Positions 1 through 6,710 of a stretch of 16,777 bases of DNA are shown in pieces. Both the position numbers and the translations under genes were made by a program. The notes beneath the pieces were generated by a model, which worked only from the letters and a program-made list of their open reading frames with translations, ran no database searches and was not told where the DNA came from. The stretch is taken from assembly GCA_002424865.1 (NCBI GenBank), contig DILC01000073.1, positions 16,751-33,527 on the forward strand, written 5' to 3'. How positions within the stretch are numbered: position 1 is the stretch's first letter; each line of letters opens with the position of its first letter. This DNA comes from Rhodocyclaceae bacterium UBA5602. GTDB taxonomy: Bacteria; Pseudomonadota; Gammaproteobacteria; Burkholderiales; Rhodocyclaceae.

Positions 1-213
1 CGTCTGCATGTTAACATTCAGCCCCTGCCTAACGTACATAGCGCCGATGAGCCGTCCCGAATCATGAAATCCATCCACTTTCGCGGCAAGGCGGCTATCC
101 GGCCCGCTGCGCCGGGTGATGACACAGCGCACTTGCACAAGCCTTTCCCGTTAAATCGGCGTGTCCTGATCTGCGAGTAACGCTCGCTTTCCTTTTATTG
201 GCCTTTCACTTTC
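1..213. other. Edge stretch without an assignable gene
   Basis: Both strands are open here. On the plus strand frame 1 runs without a stop from the window edge to a TAA at 178-180. On the minus strand a frame with a possible GTG start near 136 runs off the window edge; its translation includes the segment GRLIGAMYVRQGLNVNMQT. Neither resembles a family I can name, and third-position GC is similar (about two thirds) in both, so composition does not decide. A small hairpin (GCGAG at 173-177, CTCGC at 183-187) followed by T-rich sequence could be a weak plus-strand terminator. The repeat at 112-156 also lies here. Any lolC promoter should be in this stretch, but I see no convincing -35/-10 pair. 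Confidence 0.4.
112..156 (+). repeat. Intergenic repeat, copy 1 (upstream of lolC)
   Basis: About 45 bp that aligns with 13860-13903: 39 matching bases, 4 mismatches and 3 gapped positions. Shared blocks are ACACAGCGC, then AAGCCTTTC and CGTTAAAT. It ends 57 bp before the lolC start. Both copies have the same orientation and each sits upstream of a plus-strand gene. It has no strong dyad, and the TTGCAC/TTAAAT boxes are only 12 bp apart, so it is not an obvious sigma-70 promoter. Confidence 0.6.
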
Positions 214-1467
214 ATGCCTTACGAATTTCTCATCGGGTTGCGCTACACGCGTGCCCAGCCGCGCGAAGGCGGTGGCAATCAATTTATTTCCTTTATTGCG
301 CTCATTTCCATGCTCGGCTTGGCGCTTGGCGTGGCGGCGTTGATTATTGTCCTGTCCGTCATGAATGGTTTTCAGCAGGAACTGCGCGAACGGATTTTGG
401 GCGTGGTCTCGCATATTCAGGTCTCGAATGAAGCGGGCGAACTGGCTGACTGGCCCCGCGTGGTGCAAAACGTGGCACGCCACCCGCGCGTCAAGGCGGC
501 AGCGCCTTTTGTGCAGCAGCAAGGCATGGTAAGCTTTGACGGCCAGGTGCGCGGCGTGATGGTGCGTGGCATCGTGCCCGCCGCAGAAGACACCGTCGCC
601 CAGTTCAGCCAGCACATGAGCGCGGGCAAGCTAGCCCTGCTTGTCCCCGGTGAATTTGGTATCGTGCTGGGGAGCGAGTTGGCGCATGCCCTGCATGCCG
701 GCCTGGGCGACAAGATTACCTTGCTGGCGCCGCAAGGCTTGGTGACGCCGGCAGCGATTTTGCCGCGCGTCAAACAGTTTCGCGTGGTGGGCGTGTTTGA
801 CGTGGGCATGTATGAATTCGATTCGGGGCTGGCGTTGATCAACATGGCCGACGCGCAAACCCTGTACCGCATGGGCGATCGCGTCTCGGGCGTGCGCTTG
901 AAGGTGGATGACTTGTTCGCTGCGCCGCAAATCAGCCGTGAGCTGTTGCGCTATCTGGATGTGGATGAAGGCGTGAGCGACTGGACGCGCAGCCATGCCA
1001 ATTTTTTCCGTGCGGTGGAAATCGAAAAGCGCATGATGTTTCTGATCCTGCTGCTGATCGTCGCCGTGGCGGCGTTCAATATCGTGTCGACGTTGGTGAT
1101 GGCGGTGCAGGACAAGCGGGCGGATATTGCGATTTTGCGCACGCTGGGCGCGAGCCCCAAAAGCATCATGGGGATTTTTATCGTGCAGGGCACCTTGATT
1201 GGCGTGGTCGGCTTACTCGTCGGCGTATTCATGGGCGTGGCGGTTTCGCTCAATATTGACGTGGTCGTGCCGTTTATCGAGCGCGTGTTTGGCATGCAGT
1301 TCCTGTCCAAAGAGGTGTACTACATCACCGAGTTGCCCTCGGACATGCACTGGTCGGATGTGGCGACGATCAGCGGGGTGTCGTTTTTGCTCACCATTGT
1401 GGCCGCGATTTATCCCAGCTGGCGCGCCTCGCGCACGCAACCGGCGGAGGCGTTGCGCTATGAGTGA
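214..1467 (+). CDS. lolC: Lipoprotein-releasing ABC transporter permease LolC/LolE
   Basis: Inner-membrane subunit of the Lol system, which extracts acylated lipoproteins from the inner membrane and hands them to LolA for delivery to the outer membrane. The 417-residue length is typical. It shows a first membrane segment at about 24-49 followed by NGFQQELRERIL, a large periplasmic MacB-like domain at about 50-270, three C-terminal membrane segments (about 274-298, 318-345, 384-402), a cytoplasmic coupling segment DKRADIAILRTLGAS, and the family's usual ending PAEALRYE. The ATG start gives the conserved MPYEFLIGLRYTR opening; I see no good Shine-Dalgarno. The stop overlaps the lolD start. There is no second permease gene here, so the protein could act as a homodimer or pair with a LolE encoded elsewhere; sequence alone does not decide between the C, E and F types. 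Confidence 0.95.
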   Translation: MPYEFLIGLRYTRAQPREGGGNQFISFIALISMLGLALGVAALIIVLSVMNGFQQELRERILGVVSHIQVSNEAGELADWPRVVQNVARHPRVKAAAPFVQQQGMVSFDGQVRGVMVRGIVPAAEDTVAQFSQHMSAGKLALLVPGEFGIVLGSELAHALHAGLGDKITLLAPQGLVTPAAILPRVKQFRVVGVFDVGMYEFDSGLALINMADAQTLYRMGDRVSGVRLKVDDLFAAPQISRELLRYLDVDEGVSDWTRSHANFFRAVEIEKRMMFLILLLIVAVAAFNIVSTLVMAVQDKRADIAILRTLGASPKSIMGIFIVQGTLIGVVGLLVGVFMGVAVSLNIDVVVPFIERVFGMQFLSKEVYYITELPSDMHWSDVATISGVSFLLTIVAAIYPSWRASRTQPAEALRYE

Positions 1468-2158
1468 AGCCATGAATGAAGCTAGGCAAGTGATTGCGTG
1501 TGACGGGCTGGCCAAGGTATTTCACCAGGGCGGCGTGGCCGTGCCGGTGTTATCCGGCGTGAGCTTGGCAGTCGGCGCTGGCGAGACGGCGGCGATTGTG
1601 GGCGCGAGCGGTTCAGGCAAGAGCACGCTGCTGCATTTGCTCGGCGGGCTGGATCAACCCAGTGCGGGGGCGGTGACGCTGCTGGGACAAAATTTAGCGC
1701 AAGTGGGTGAAGTCGAGCGCGGCCGCTTGCGCAACCAATCACTGGGTTTTGTGTATCAGTTTCATCATTTGCTGGCTGAATTTTCCGCGCTGGAAAATGT
1801 CGCCATGCCCTTGCTTATTCGCCGCATGCCGCGTATGGATGCCTTGGCGCAGGCAGCCGTTGTCTTGCGGCGTGTGGGTTTGGGGCACCGCTTGACGCAT
1901 CGCCCCGGTGCGTTGTCGGGCGGCGAGCGCCAGCGTGTGGCCGTGGCTCGTGCCTTGGTGACCCAACCAGCTTGCCTGTTGGTGGATGAACCCACGGGGA
2001 ATCTCGATCGCGCCTCGGCAGACGCCGTGTTTGATCTGCTGTTGGAACTTTGCCGTGAAGTGGGCACGGCCTTGGTCATGGTCACGCATGACGCCAGCCT
2101 TGCCGCGCGCACTTCACGCGTGCTGCATTTACGCGATGGTCGGTTAGCCGGCGTTTAG
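1460..2158 (+). CDS. lolD: Lipoprotein-releasing ABC transporter ATP-binding protein LolD
   Basis: ATPase that powers lipoprotein release by LolC/E. The 232-residue protein carries Walker A GASGSGKST, a Q-loop region, the ABC signature LSGGERQRVAVARAL, Walker B CLLVDEPTGNLD and the switch histidine in VTHD. ATGAGTGA overlaps the end of lolC by 8 bp, and GGAGG at 1446-1450 lies 9 bp before this ATG, which supports this start over a second in-frame ATG at 1472. The overlap implies translational coupling with lolC. The stop TAG lies in the loop of the hairpin at 2143-2168. A probable copy of the 22-bp dispersed motif is at 1567-1588. Confidence 0.96.
   Translation: MSEAMNEARQVIACDGLAKVFHQGGVAVPVLSGVSLAVGAGETAAIVGASGSGKSTLLHLLGGLDQPSAGAVTLLGQNLAQVGEVERGRLRNQSLGFVYQFHHLLAEFSALENVAMPLLIRRMPRMDALAQAAVVLRRVGLGHRLTHRPGALSGGERQRVAVARALVTQPACLLVDEPTGNLDRASADAVFDLLLELCREVGTALVMVTHDASLAARTSRVLHLRDGRLAGV
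1567..1588 (+). repeat. 22-bp dispersed motif, probable copy in lolD
   Basis: Matches the 16749-16770 copy at 18 of 22 positions, with an uninterrupted run AGTCGGCGCTGGCGA. It encodes part of SLAVGAGETAAI just before Walker A. ABC proteins often have a similar GE-containing peptide at this place, so some of the match may be coding coincidence. Confidence 0.45.
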
Positions 2159-2168
2159 TCCGGCTAAC
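2143..2168. terminator. Hairpin at the lolD stop codon
   Basis: GTTAGCCGG (2143-2151) pairs perfectly with CCGGCTAAC (2160-2168) around an 8-base loop that contains the lolD TAG. There is no T run on either side, so it is not a classical Rho-independent terminator. Its place between convergent genes suggests a transcript end or 3' protection. Confidence 0.35.
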
Positions 2169-2237
2169 GCGCATGGTCGCCAGCGCTTACCCGCGAGGAT
2201 GAAAACGTGCGCAAGCATAAACGCCCCCGACCCCACA

Positions 2238-2255
2238 CCCCGCCCCAGGGCGGGG
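2238..2255. terminator. GC-rich hairpin between convergent lolD and lnt
   Basis: CCCCGCC (2238-2244) pairs with GGCGGGG (2249-2255) around a 4-base loop. The stem is very stable but has no T tract. It lies 22 bp beyond the lnt stop, in the gap shared by the two convergent transcripts; a role as terminator or mRNA end barrier is inferred. Confidence 0.3.
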
Positions 2256-2277
2256 CGGCTCATCGGGATCATGGACG

Positions 2278-3753
2278 TTAATGTGCGCGCCTGCCACGCC
2301 AGACAGGAATCAGCGCGAGCAGGCAAAGCATGAGCGCCAGCGTATTGCCCCAGCGCGCATAGGGCGTTAAGCCTTGGTAGCCTTGGGCGGACACGGTGAG
2401 TGCATCAATGCTAAAGGGCGCCAGGCGAGCGGCGACGATGCCTTTGGGGGTGATCATCGCTGTCATGCCGGTGTTGGTTGCGCGCAGCAAGGTGCGGCCG
2501 GTTTCCATGGCGCGCATTTGGGCGATTTGCAGGTGCTGGGGTTGCGCGAGCGAATCGCCAAACCAGGCGGTGTTGGAAAGATTGATCAGCAAGGTGGCGT
2601 GGGGCAAGGACGAAATGATTTCTTCGCCGAATAAATCTTCATAGCAAATGTTGGGCGCGATGCGGTGTTCCCCCAGGATCAGCGGCGCTTGGTACGCAGC
2701 CCCTGCGCTAAAGCTGGACATGGGGATATTCACTAGCTGAAAAAACCAGGCAAAGCCGGGCGGGGCGTATTCGCCAAAGGGCACCAGGTGGCGTTTGGCG
2801 TAGGCGCTGACTTGCCCCGGTGCGCCGTTAAAAGTCGGCTGTAGCAGGACGGCGCCATTGGTGTATTCATTCGTTCGGGTGGCAATGGGTGCGCCGATCA
2901 AGGCCGCGCCGTGGTGGGTGAAGCCTTGCAGAATGGAGAGCGGCACTTCGTTAAACATGAGCGGCAGTGCGGTTTCCGGCAGGATGGTCAATTCCGCCGG
3001 GTGTTGTTGCGCGAGCCGCGTATAAGTGTCAATGGAGAGCGCAAGGCGGTTTGGATCCCACTTCAGGCTTTGCGCCACATTGCCTTGCAACAGCGCGACG
3101 GTGAGGGGTTTGCCGCTGGGCTGTGTCCAGTCCATCTGGCGCAGCACTGCGCCATTGGCCAGAATAAACACAATGCTGGACCAGGCTTTGATGGATTTGC
3201 CGCGCGTCTTGAATAAAACGGCCAGCAAACCGGCGAGCAAGGCCACCAGGCCGCTCACGCCATACACGCCGAGCACCGCGCTCCAACCGGCGAGCGGGCT
3301 GGGCGGGGTTTGCGAATACCCCGCGGCGAGCCAGGGAAAGCCAGTGAACAAGGTGCCGCGCAGCCATTCGGTGAGCGTCCATAGCGCGGCAAAAAGCAGG
3401 GCTTGGCGCATCGGCGCCGTGCTTGCCAGGCGGGCCTTCGAGCGCAAGAAAAGCCCGCCTGCGAGCGCCGGAAAAGTGGCCAGCAACAAGCAAAACAGAA
3501 ACGTTGCGGTGATCGCCAAGGGCATGGCCATGCCGCCAAAGGTATGCAGGCTGACATACACCCACGAGACGCCTGTTAAAAAACAACCCAGTCCCCAGGC
3601 CAGGCCGAGCAGGGCAGCGTGTTTGGCAGAGGGCGCACGCTGCCAGAGCAGCAACAAGCCTAAAAGCGAAAAAGTCGGCGCTGGCAACACGCCAAAGGGG
3701 GCAAAGCCCAGCGTGCACAGCGCGCCCAGCAGGAAGGCCAGGCTAACGTTCAT
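2278..3753 (-). CDS. lnt: Apolipoprotein N-acyltransferase
   Basis: Transfers an acyl chain from a phospholipid to the N-terminal cysteine of lipoproteins, the last maturation step in the inner membrane, before LolCDE sorting. The N-terminal third is a series of membrane helices (LLGALCTLGFAPFG onward); the rest is a periplasmic nitrilase-like domain and a last helix near the C-terminus. The Glu-Lys-Cys triad is visible: E260 in ILPETALPL, K320 in YAKRHLVPFGEYAP and C370 in NICYEDLFGEE (491-residue numbering). The ATG at 3753 leaves a short head before the first helix. A GTG at 3840, directly after the corC stop, would add 29 basic residues and cannot be excluded; neither start has a clear Shine-Dalgarno. 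Last gene of ybeY-corC-lnt. It carries one strong copy and one weak copy of the 22-bp motif. Confidence 0.95.
   Translation of the reverse strand: MNVSLAFLLGALCTLGFAPFGVLPAPTFSLLGLLLLWQRAPSAKHAALLGLAWGLGCFLTGVSWVYVSLHTFGGMAMPLAITATFLFCLLLATFPALAGGLFLRSKARLASTAPMRQALLFAALWTLTEWLRGTLFTGFPWLAAGYSQTPPSPLAGWSAVLGVYGVSGLVALLAGLLAVLFKTRGKSIKAWSSIVFILANGAVLRQMDWTQPSGKPLTVALLQGNVAQSLKWDPNRLALSIDTYTRLAQQHPAELTILPETALPLMFNEVPLSILQGFTHHGAALIGAPIATRTNEYTNGAVLLQPTFNGAPGQVSAYAKRHLVPFGEYAPPGFAWFFQLVNIPMSSFSAGAAYQAPLILGEHRIAPNICYEDLFGEEIISSLPHATLLINLSNTAWFGDSLAQPQHLQIAQMRAMETGRTLLRATNTGMTAMITPKGIVAARLAPFSIDALTVSAQGYQGLTPYARWGNTLALMLCLLALIPVWRGRRAH
2830..2851 (+). repeat. 22-bp dispersed motif, weak second copy in lnt
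   Basis: Matches the 3670-3691 copy at 17 of 22 positions; the first ten bases AAAAGTCGGC are identical. Read on the lnt strand it encodes VLLQPTF, in the same frame as VLPAPTF at the strong copy. It could be a decayed copy or chance. Confidence 0.3.
3670..3691 (+). repeat. 22-bp dispersed motif in lnt (exact twin of 12156-12177)
   Basis: Begins AAAAGTCGGCGCTGGC and ends AACACG; identical over all 22 bases to 12156-12177 in gloB, an unrelated gene. It differs at 2 positions from 16749-16770. Here it is antisense to lnt and encodes VLPAPTF in a loop between early membrane helices. Confidence 0.8.
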
Positions 3754-3840
3754 GGTAAGCAAATACCGCCCGCTGAAGGCGCGCGCGCTGGTTTGGCTGC
3801 GGGTTTGGTCGCGGGCTAGGGGGCGCAGGTGTTGCGGCAC

Positions 3841-4686
3841 TCATGCGTCAGTGGGCAAGAGTGGCAAGGCCTTTTGCGGATCAACCAGCAAGGTGTGCAC
3901 GCGGCGGCTGTCGGCGCGCAGGATTTGAAAGCGCATGCCGTCAATGTCGATCACTTCATTGCGTTTGGGCAAGCGTCCCAGATGGTGAATGACCAGGCCG
4001 CCAACCGTGCTGAAATCTTCATCCGCGTAATGGGTGCCAAAGGCGGCGTTAAAGTCGGCGATTTCGGTAATCGCCTTGACGCGGTAAACACCGTTGTTAT
4101 CCAGCACGATCGTGCCTTCGGTTTCATCAAAGTCGTATTCGTCTTCAATGTCGCCGACAATTTGTTCGAGCACGTCTTCAATGGTCACAATCCCGGCCAC
4201 GCCGCCGTATTCGTCCACTACCACGGCCATGTGATTGCGCGAGGCGCGGAATTCGCGCAGCAGAACATTCAGCCGCTTGGATTCAGGAATGAACACCGCC
4301 GGACGCAGGCTGGCGCGCAGGTCGAAGGTCTTGTCGGCGACATGGCGCAGCAGGTCCTTGGCCAGCAAAATGCCGATGACATTGTCTTTGCCTTCGCTGA
4401 TCACCGGAAAACGGGAGTGCGAGGTTTCAACGACCTGAATGATGATTTTTTCCAGTGGGTCGTCGATGGCGATCACGTCCATTTGCGAGCGCGGCACCAT
4501 GATGTCGCGCACCGACATGTCGGCGACAGACAAGGCCCCTTCGATAATCGAGAGCGCATCGGCGTCCATCAGGTGACGCTCAAAAGCCTTGTGCAGCAGT
4601 TGCAGGAGTTGTTCGCGGTCTTCGGGTTCGCGCATCAAGAGCGAGGAAAGACGTTCTATGAAACTAGGTCGACTGGAAGGATCCAT
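3841..4686 (-). CDS. corC: CorC/HlyC-family CBS-domain protein
   Basis: Soluble CorC-type protein of 281 residues, linked in enterobacteria to magnesium/cobalt efflux; the biochemical role is not firmly established. After a short helical head come two CBS domains (about 59-120, containing DIMVPRSQMDVI, and about 124-182, containing HMAVVVDEYGGVAGIVTIEDV) and then a CorC_HlyC C-terminal domain (about 197-274, with VGGLVIHHLGRLP). There are no DUF21 membrane helices, so it is the short CorC form rather than the membrane-bound CNNM/YfjD form. The ATG at 4686 is chosen over an in-frame TTG at 4695; neither has a good Shine-Dalgarno. It lies 59 bp after ybeY and ahead of lnt, the usual proteobacterial order. 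Confidence 0.92.
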   Translation of the reverse strand: MDPSSRPSFIERLSSLLMREPEDREQLLQLLHKAFERHLMDADALSIIEGALSVADMSVRDIMVPRSQMDVIAIDDPLEKIIIQVVETSHSRFPVISEGKDNVIGILLAKDLLRHVADKTFDLRASLRPAVFIPESKRLNVLLREFRASRNHMAVVVDEYGGVAGIVTIEDVLEQIVGDIEDEYDFDETEGTIVLDNNGVYRVKAITEIADFNAAFGTHYADEDFSTVGGLVIHHLGRLPKRNEVIDIDGMRFQILRADSRRVHTLLVDPQKALPLLPTDA

Positions 4687-4745
4687 GGTGGTCAAACGTT
4701 GTTAATCGGGGCCAAGCGCGATAAAAACAAGCTGGCAGCGCATGT

Positions 4746-5207
4746 TCAAGCATACGGATCAGGGTAGCCCAGAGTTTGCAGAATCCCGCGCTCTTTGGCT
4801 TCCATGATCGCCGCATCATCCGCGTGTGTCTCGTGATCAAAGCCTTGCAAGTGAAGCATACCATGCACAATCAAGTGCGCAAAATGGGCGTCCAGGGGCT
4901 TTTTTTGTTCTTCGGCTTCACGCAATACGACAGCCGGGCAGATGATCAGGTCGCCGCACAGAAGCGCTTCATCGTGCTGATACGGGAAAGAGAGCACATT
5001 GGTGGCGTAATCTTTAGCGCGCCAGCGGCGGTTCAGTTCCTGACCTTCCGCCGCATCCACAAAGCGCACGGTGATCTGCGCGGGTGCTTTGTATACCGCA
5101 TGGCCACTGGCGCGCACCCAACGCCGCACCTGCGTGCGCGTGGGCGCGTGTGCCTTGCCGCTCGGGTATTGGATGGATAGTTGCAACTCAGGCAGGGTCT
5201 GGCGCAT
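4746..5207 (-). CDS. ybeY: Endoribonuclease YbeY (rRNA maturation factor)
   Basis: Zinc-dependent endoribonuclease involved in 16S rRNA 3'-end maturation and 70S ribosome quality control. The 153-residue protein has the family zinc motif HGMLHLQGFDH (H115, H119, H125), preceded by the conserved stretch YATNVLSFPY and the LCGDLIICP segment. The ATG start gives a normal family length; the upstream sequence is A/T-rich with no strong Shine-Dalgarno. It heads the ybeY-corC-lnt cluster. In most proteobacteria phoH precedes ybeY; here the tRNA-Arg gene and its terminator lie upstream, so ybeY either has its own promoter in 5208-5343 or depends on read-through of that terminator. Confidence 0.95.
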   Translation of the reverse strand: MRQTLPELQLSIQYPSGKAHAPTRTQVRRWVRASGHAVYKAPAQITVRFVDAAEGQELNRRWRAKDYATNVLSFPYQHDEALLCGDLIICPAVVLREAEEQKKPLDAHFAHLIVHGMLHLQGFDHETHADDAAIMEAKERGILQTLGYPDPYA

Positions 5208-5308
5208 TTTTTATCGGGCACTCACCGCTGGCATGGGTGGCATAAGTGGGGCATAAGCAAGGAAACCAAGGAAGCACGCGCAAGGAAATCCGCAACGAAG
5301 CATGCACC

Positions 5309-5344
5309 GAAAAATTGGGGCCGGAAAATTGGAGCCGGAAAATA
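5309..5344 (-). repeat. Short tandem repeat between tRNA terminator and ybeY
   Basis: Two near-identical units of 15 and 14 bp (GAAAAATTGGGGCCG at 5309-5323, GAAAATTGGAGCCG at 5324-5337) and a partial third unit GAAAATA. They lie in the likely ybeY leader or promoter zone. No function is evident. Confidence 0.6.
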
Positions 5345-5371
5345 AAAAAGCTGACCGAAATCAGCTTTTTT
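5340..5371 (-). terminator. Rho-independent terminator of tRNA-Arg
   Basis: AAAAAAGCTGA (5344-5354) pairs with TCAGCTTTTTT (5361-5371) around a 6-base loop. On the minus strand GCTGA..TCAGC is followed by a run of six T. It starts 10 bp after the tRNA 3' end. The A/T flanks would let it act on both strands. Confidence 0.8.
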
Positions 5372-5380
5372 ATTGTTTTT

Positions 5381-5457
5381 TGGTGCGCCCGGAGAGATTC
5401 GAACTCCCTACCCCTTGGTTCGTAGCCAAGTACTCTATCCAGATGAGCTACGGGCGC
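5381..5457 (-). tRNA. tRNA-Arg (anticodon ACG)
   Basis: The 77-nt minus-strand tRNA has acceptor arms GCGCCCG (5' end at 5457) and CGGGCGC, a D-arm containing AGCTCATCTGGATAGAGT, an anticodon stem CTTGG/CCAAG around the loop CTACGAA (anticodon ACG), and a T-arm with GTTCGAATC. The 3' CCA is encoded (5381-5383). A34 of ACG is normally edited to inosine by TadA so that it reads CGU, CGC and CGA. The overall sequence resembles E. coli tRNA-Arg(ACG). It lies between a TATAAT box and a hairpin terminator, so it appears to be a single-gene transcript. Confidence 0.97.
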
Positions 5458-5470
5458 TAGAGAGGTCGGC

Positions 5471-5476
5471 ATTATA
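5471..5476 (-). promoter_or_regulatory. -10 box of the tRNA-Arg promoter
   Basis: A perfect TATAAT on the minus strand ends 13 bp before the mature tRNA 5' end, which would give a leader of only a few bases. The -35 region is poor: CCCAAT, GCCCAA or CGCCCA at spacings of 16 to 18 bp. The call rests on the -10 box and its position. Confidence 0.6.
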
Positions 5477-5540
5477 AGCATGAAACCGAAACATTGGGCG
5501 AATTTTTATGCAAATGGTGAGAAAAATCGACTGCCGACTG

Positions 5541-5564
5541 TTGGGCTATTTTTTGGGCTATTGA
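5541..5564 (+). repeat. 12-bp tandem duplication in the tRNA/transporter gap
   Basis: TTGGGCTATTTT (5541-5552) is followed at once by TTGGGCTATTGA (5553-5564), 10 of 12 bases identical. It lies in the 256-bp gap between tRNA-Arg and the transporter operon. No function is evident. Confidence 0.55.
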
Positions 5565-5600
5565 TTGTCCATTGCTTTTCAAGGAGTTGCAAGTTTTTTG

Positions 5601-5627
5601 CTGGGTGACCCAGTCCGCCTAAGCGGA
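5601..5627. promoter_or_regulatory. Two adjacent inverted repeats upstream of the ABC transporter
   Basis: CTGGGTGACCCAG (5601-5613) is a perfect palindrome about one central base. It is directly followed by TCCGC-CTAA-GCGGA (5614-5627). The pair lies about 90 bp before the first permease start, where an operator would fit. No regulator gene is nearby, so function is inference only. Confidence 0.35.
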
Positions 5628-5713
5628 TCCCGTCGCATGAGCCAAGCCATGCGCATGGGCGCAAAGCAATGTGCAAGTGGCACAACGGCGGTGCAGTGTA
5701 TATTTCGTGCGCC

Positions 5714-6691
5714 ATGCTAGCTTATATCATTCGCCGTCTGCTCTATGCCGTGCCTATCCTGCTGGGCGTGAATTTGCTCACGTTCCTGCTGTTCTTTGTC
5801 GTCAATTCCCCGGACGATATGGCGCGCATGCAGCTGGGGGTCAAGCGCGTGACGCCTGAGGCAATCCAGAAATGGAAGGCCGATCGCGGCTACGACCAAC
5901 CGCTCATGTGGAATGGGCAGGCCAACGGGGTGGCTAAAGCAACCGACACGGTGTTTTTCAATAAATCCATGCGCATGTTTTTGGGCGATTTTGGCCGGGC
6001 GGATGATGGCCGCGATATTGCGGATGAAATAAAGCGACGCGCCATGCCTAGCCTGGCAGTTGCCGTGCCGACATTCATTTTGGGGCTGGGCGTGGCGATT
6101 GCGTTTGCTTTATTGCTGGTGTTTTTTCGCGCCAGCGTCCTGGATTTTGCCGGGGTGGTGCTGTGCGTGGCCATGATGTCGATTTCCGGTTTGTTTTACA
6201 TCATCGGCGGCCAATGGCTGGTGGCTAAAGTGTGGCAGTGGGTGCCCATTTCCGGTTATGCAACCGGGTTTACGGCGGCTAAATTTTTAGTGTTGCCGGT
6301 TGTGATCGGCGTGATTGCCGGGCTGGGGGCTGCCGCACGCTGGTATCGCACGATTTTTCTGGAAGAAATTTCCAGGGATTATGTGCGCACCGCGCGTGCC
6401 AAGGGCGTATCGGAAACAGGGGTGCTGTTTATTCATGTCTTGCGCAATGCCATGATCCCGATTTTGACGGGCGTGGTGGTGGTGATTCCGACCTTGTTCA
6501 TGGGCAGCTTGCTGACCGAGTCCTTTTTTGGCATTCCCGGTTTGGGCAGCTACACCATCGAAGCCATTAACGCGCAGGATTTTTCTGTTGTGCGGGCGAT
6601 GGTTTTCATGGGTTCGGTGCTGTATATCGCGGGTTTATTGGCAACGGACATTTCGTACACGCTGGCCGACCCGCGTGTGAGCTTGAAATGA
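5714..6691 (+). CDS. Dpp/Opp-type ABC transporter permease (DppB-like)
   Basis: First inner-membrane channel subunit of a peptide/nickel-family importer. The 325-residue protein opens with MLAYIIRRLLYAVPILLGVN, the usual DppB/OppB first helix. It then has a periplasmic segment with MFLGDFGRADDGRDIADE, several helices, and the cytoplasmic EAA-type loop DYVRTARAKGVSETGVLFIHVLRNAMIP that contacts the ATPase. The end LADPRVSLK is typical. An upstream in-frame ATG at 5669 would add 15 non-membrane residues without homology to the family head, so 5714 is preferred; there is no clear Shine-Dalgarno. It lies 19 bp before the second permease. No substrate-binding protein gene adjoins it. Substrate is unknown; a peptide is the most general guess. 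Confidence 0.9.
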   Translation: MLAYIIRRLLYAVPILLGVNLLTFLLFFVVNSPDDMARMQLGVKRVTPEAIQKWKADRGYDQPLMWNGQANGVAKATDTVFFNKSMRMFLGDFGRADDGRDIADEIKRRAMPSLAVAVPTFILGLGVAIAFALLLVFFRASVLDFAGVVLCVAMMSISGLFYIIGGQWLVAKVWQWVPISGYATGFTAAKFLVLPVVIGVIAGLGAAARWYRTIFLEEISRDYVRTARAKGVSETGVLFIHVLRNAMIPILTGVVVVIPTLFMGSLLTESFFGIPGLGSYTIEAINAQDFSVVRAMVFMGSVLYIAGLLATDISYTLADPRVSLK

Positions 6692-6710
6692 TTTTGGGTC
6701 CGAGTTTTCC

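Noticed and set aside
3026..3928. Plus-strand ORF of 300 codons
   Set aside because: It is antisense to lnt, has no recognisable domain, and only reflects the codon bias of the real gene.
4050..4072. AAAGTCGGCGATTTCGG in corC, sharing the first half of the 22-bp motif
   Set aside because: The second half does not align without gaps, and the peptide is ordinary CorC sequence.
3829..4767. Plus-strand ORF of 312 codons
   Set aside because: It is antisense to corC, whose two CBS domains are clear.
5188..5481. Minus-strand ORF of 97 codons containing the phrase HLDRVLGYEPRGREFESLRAH
   Set aside because: This peptide is the well-known false translation of tRNA genes; the frame crosses tRNA-Arg and its terminator.
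5678..5695. Sigma-54-like TGGCAC..TGCA upstream of the permease
   Set aside because: The GG-to-GC distance is 2 bp longer than sigma-54 allows.
5637..5720. Possible 27-codon leader peptide overlapping the start of the first permease
   Set aside because: There is no ribosome binding site, no codon signature and no attenuator structure.
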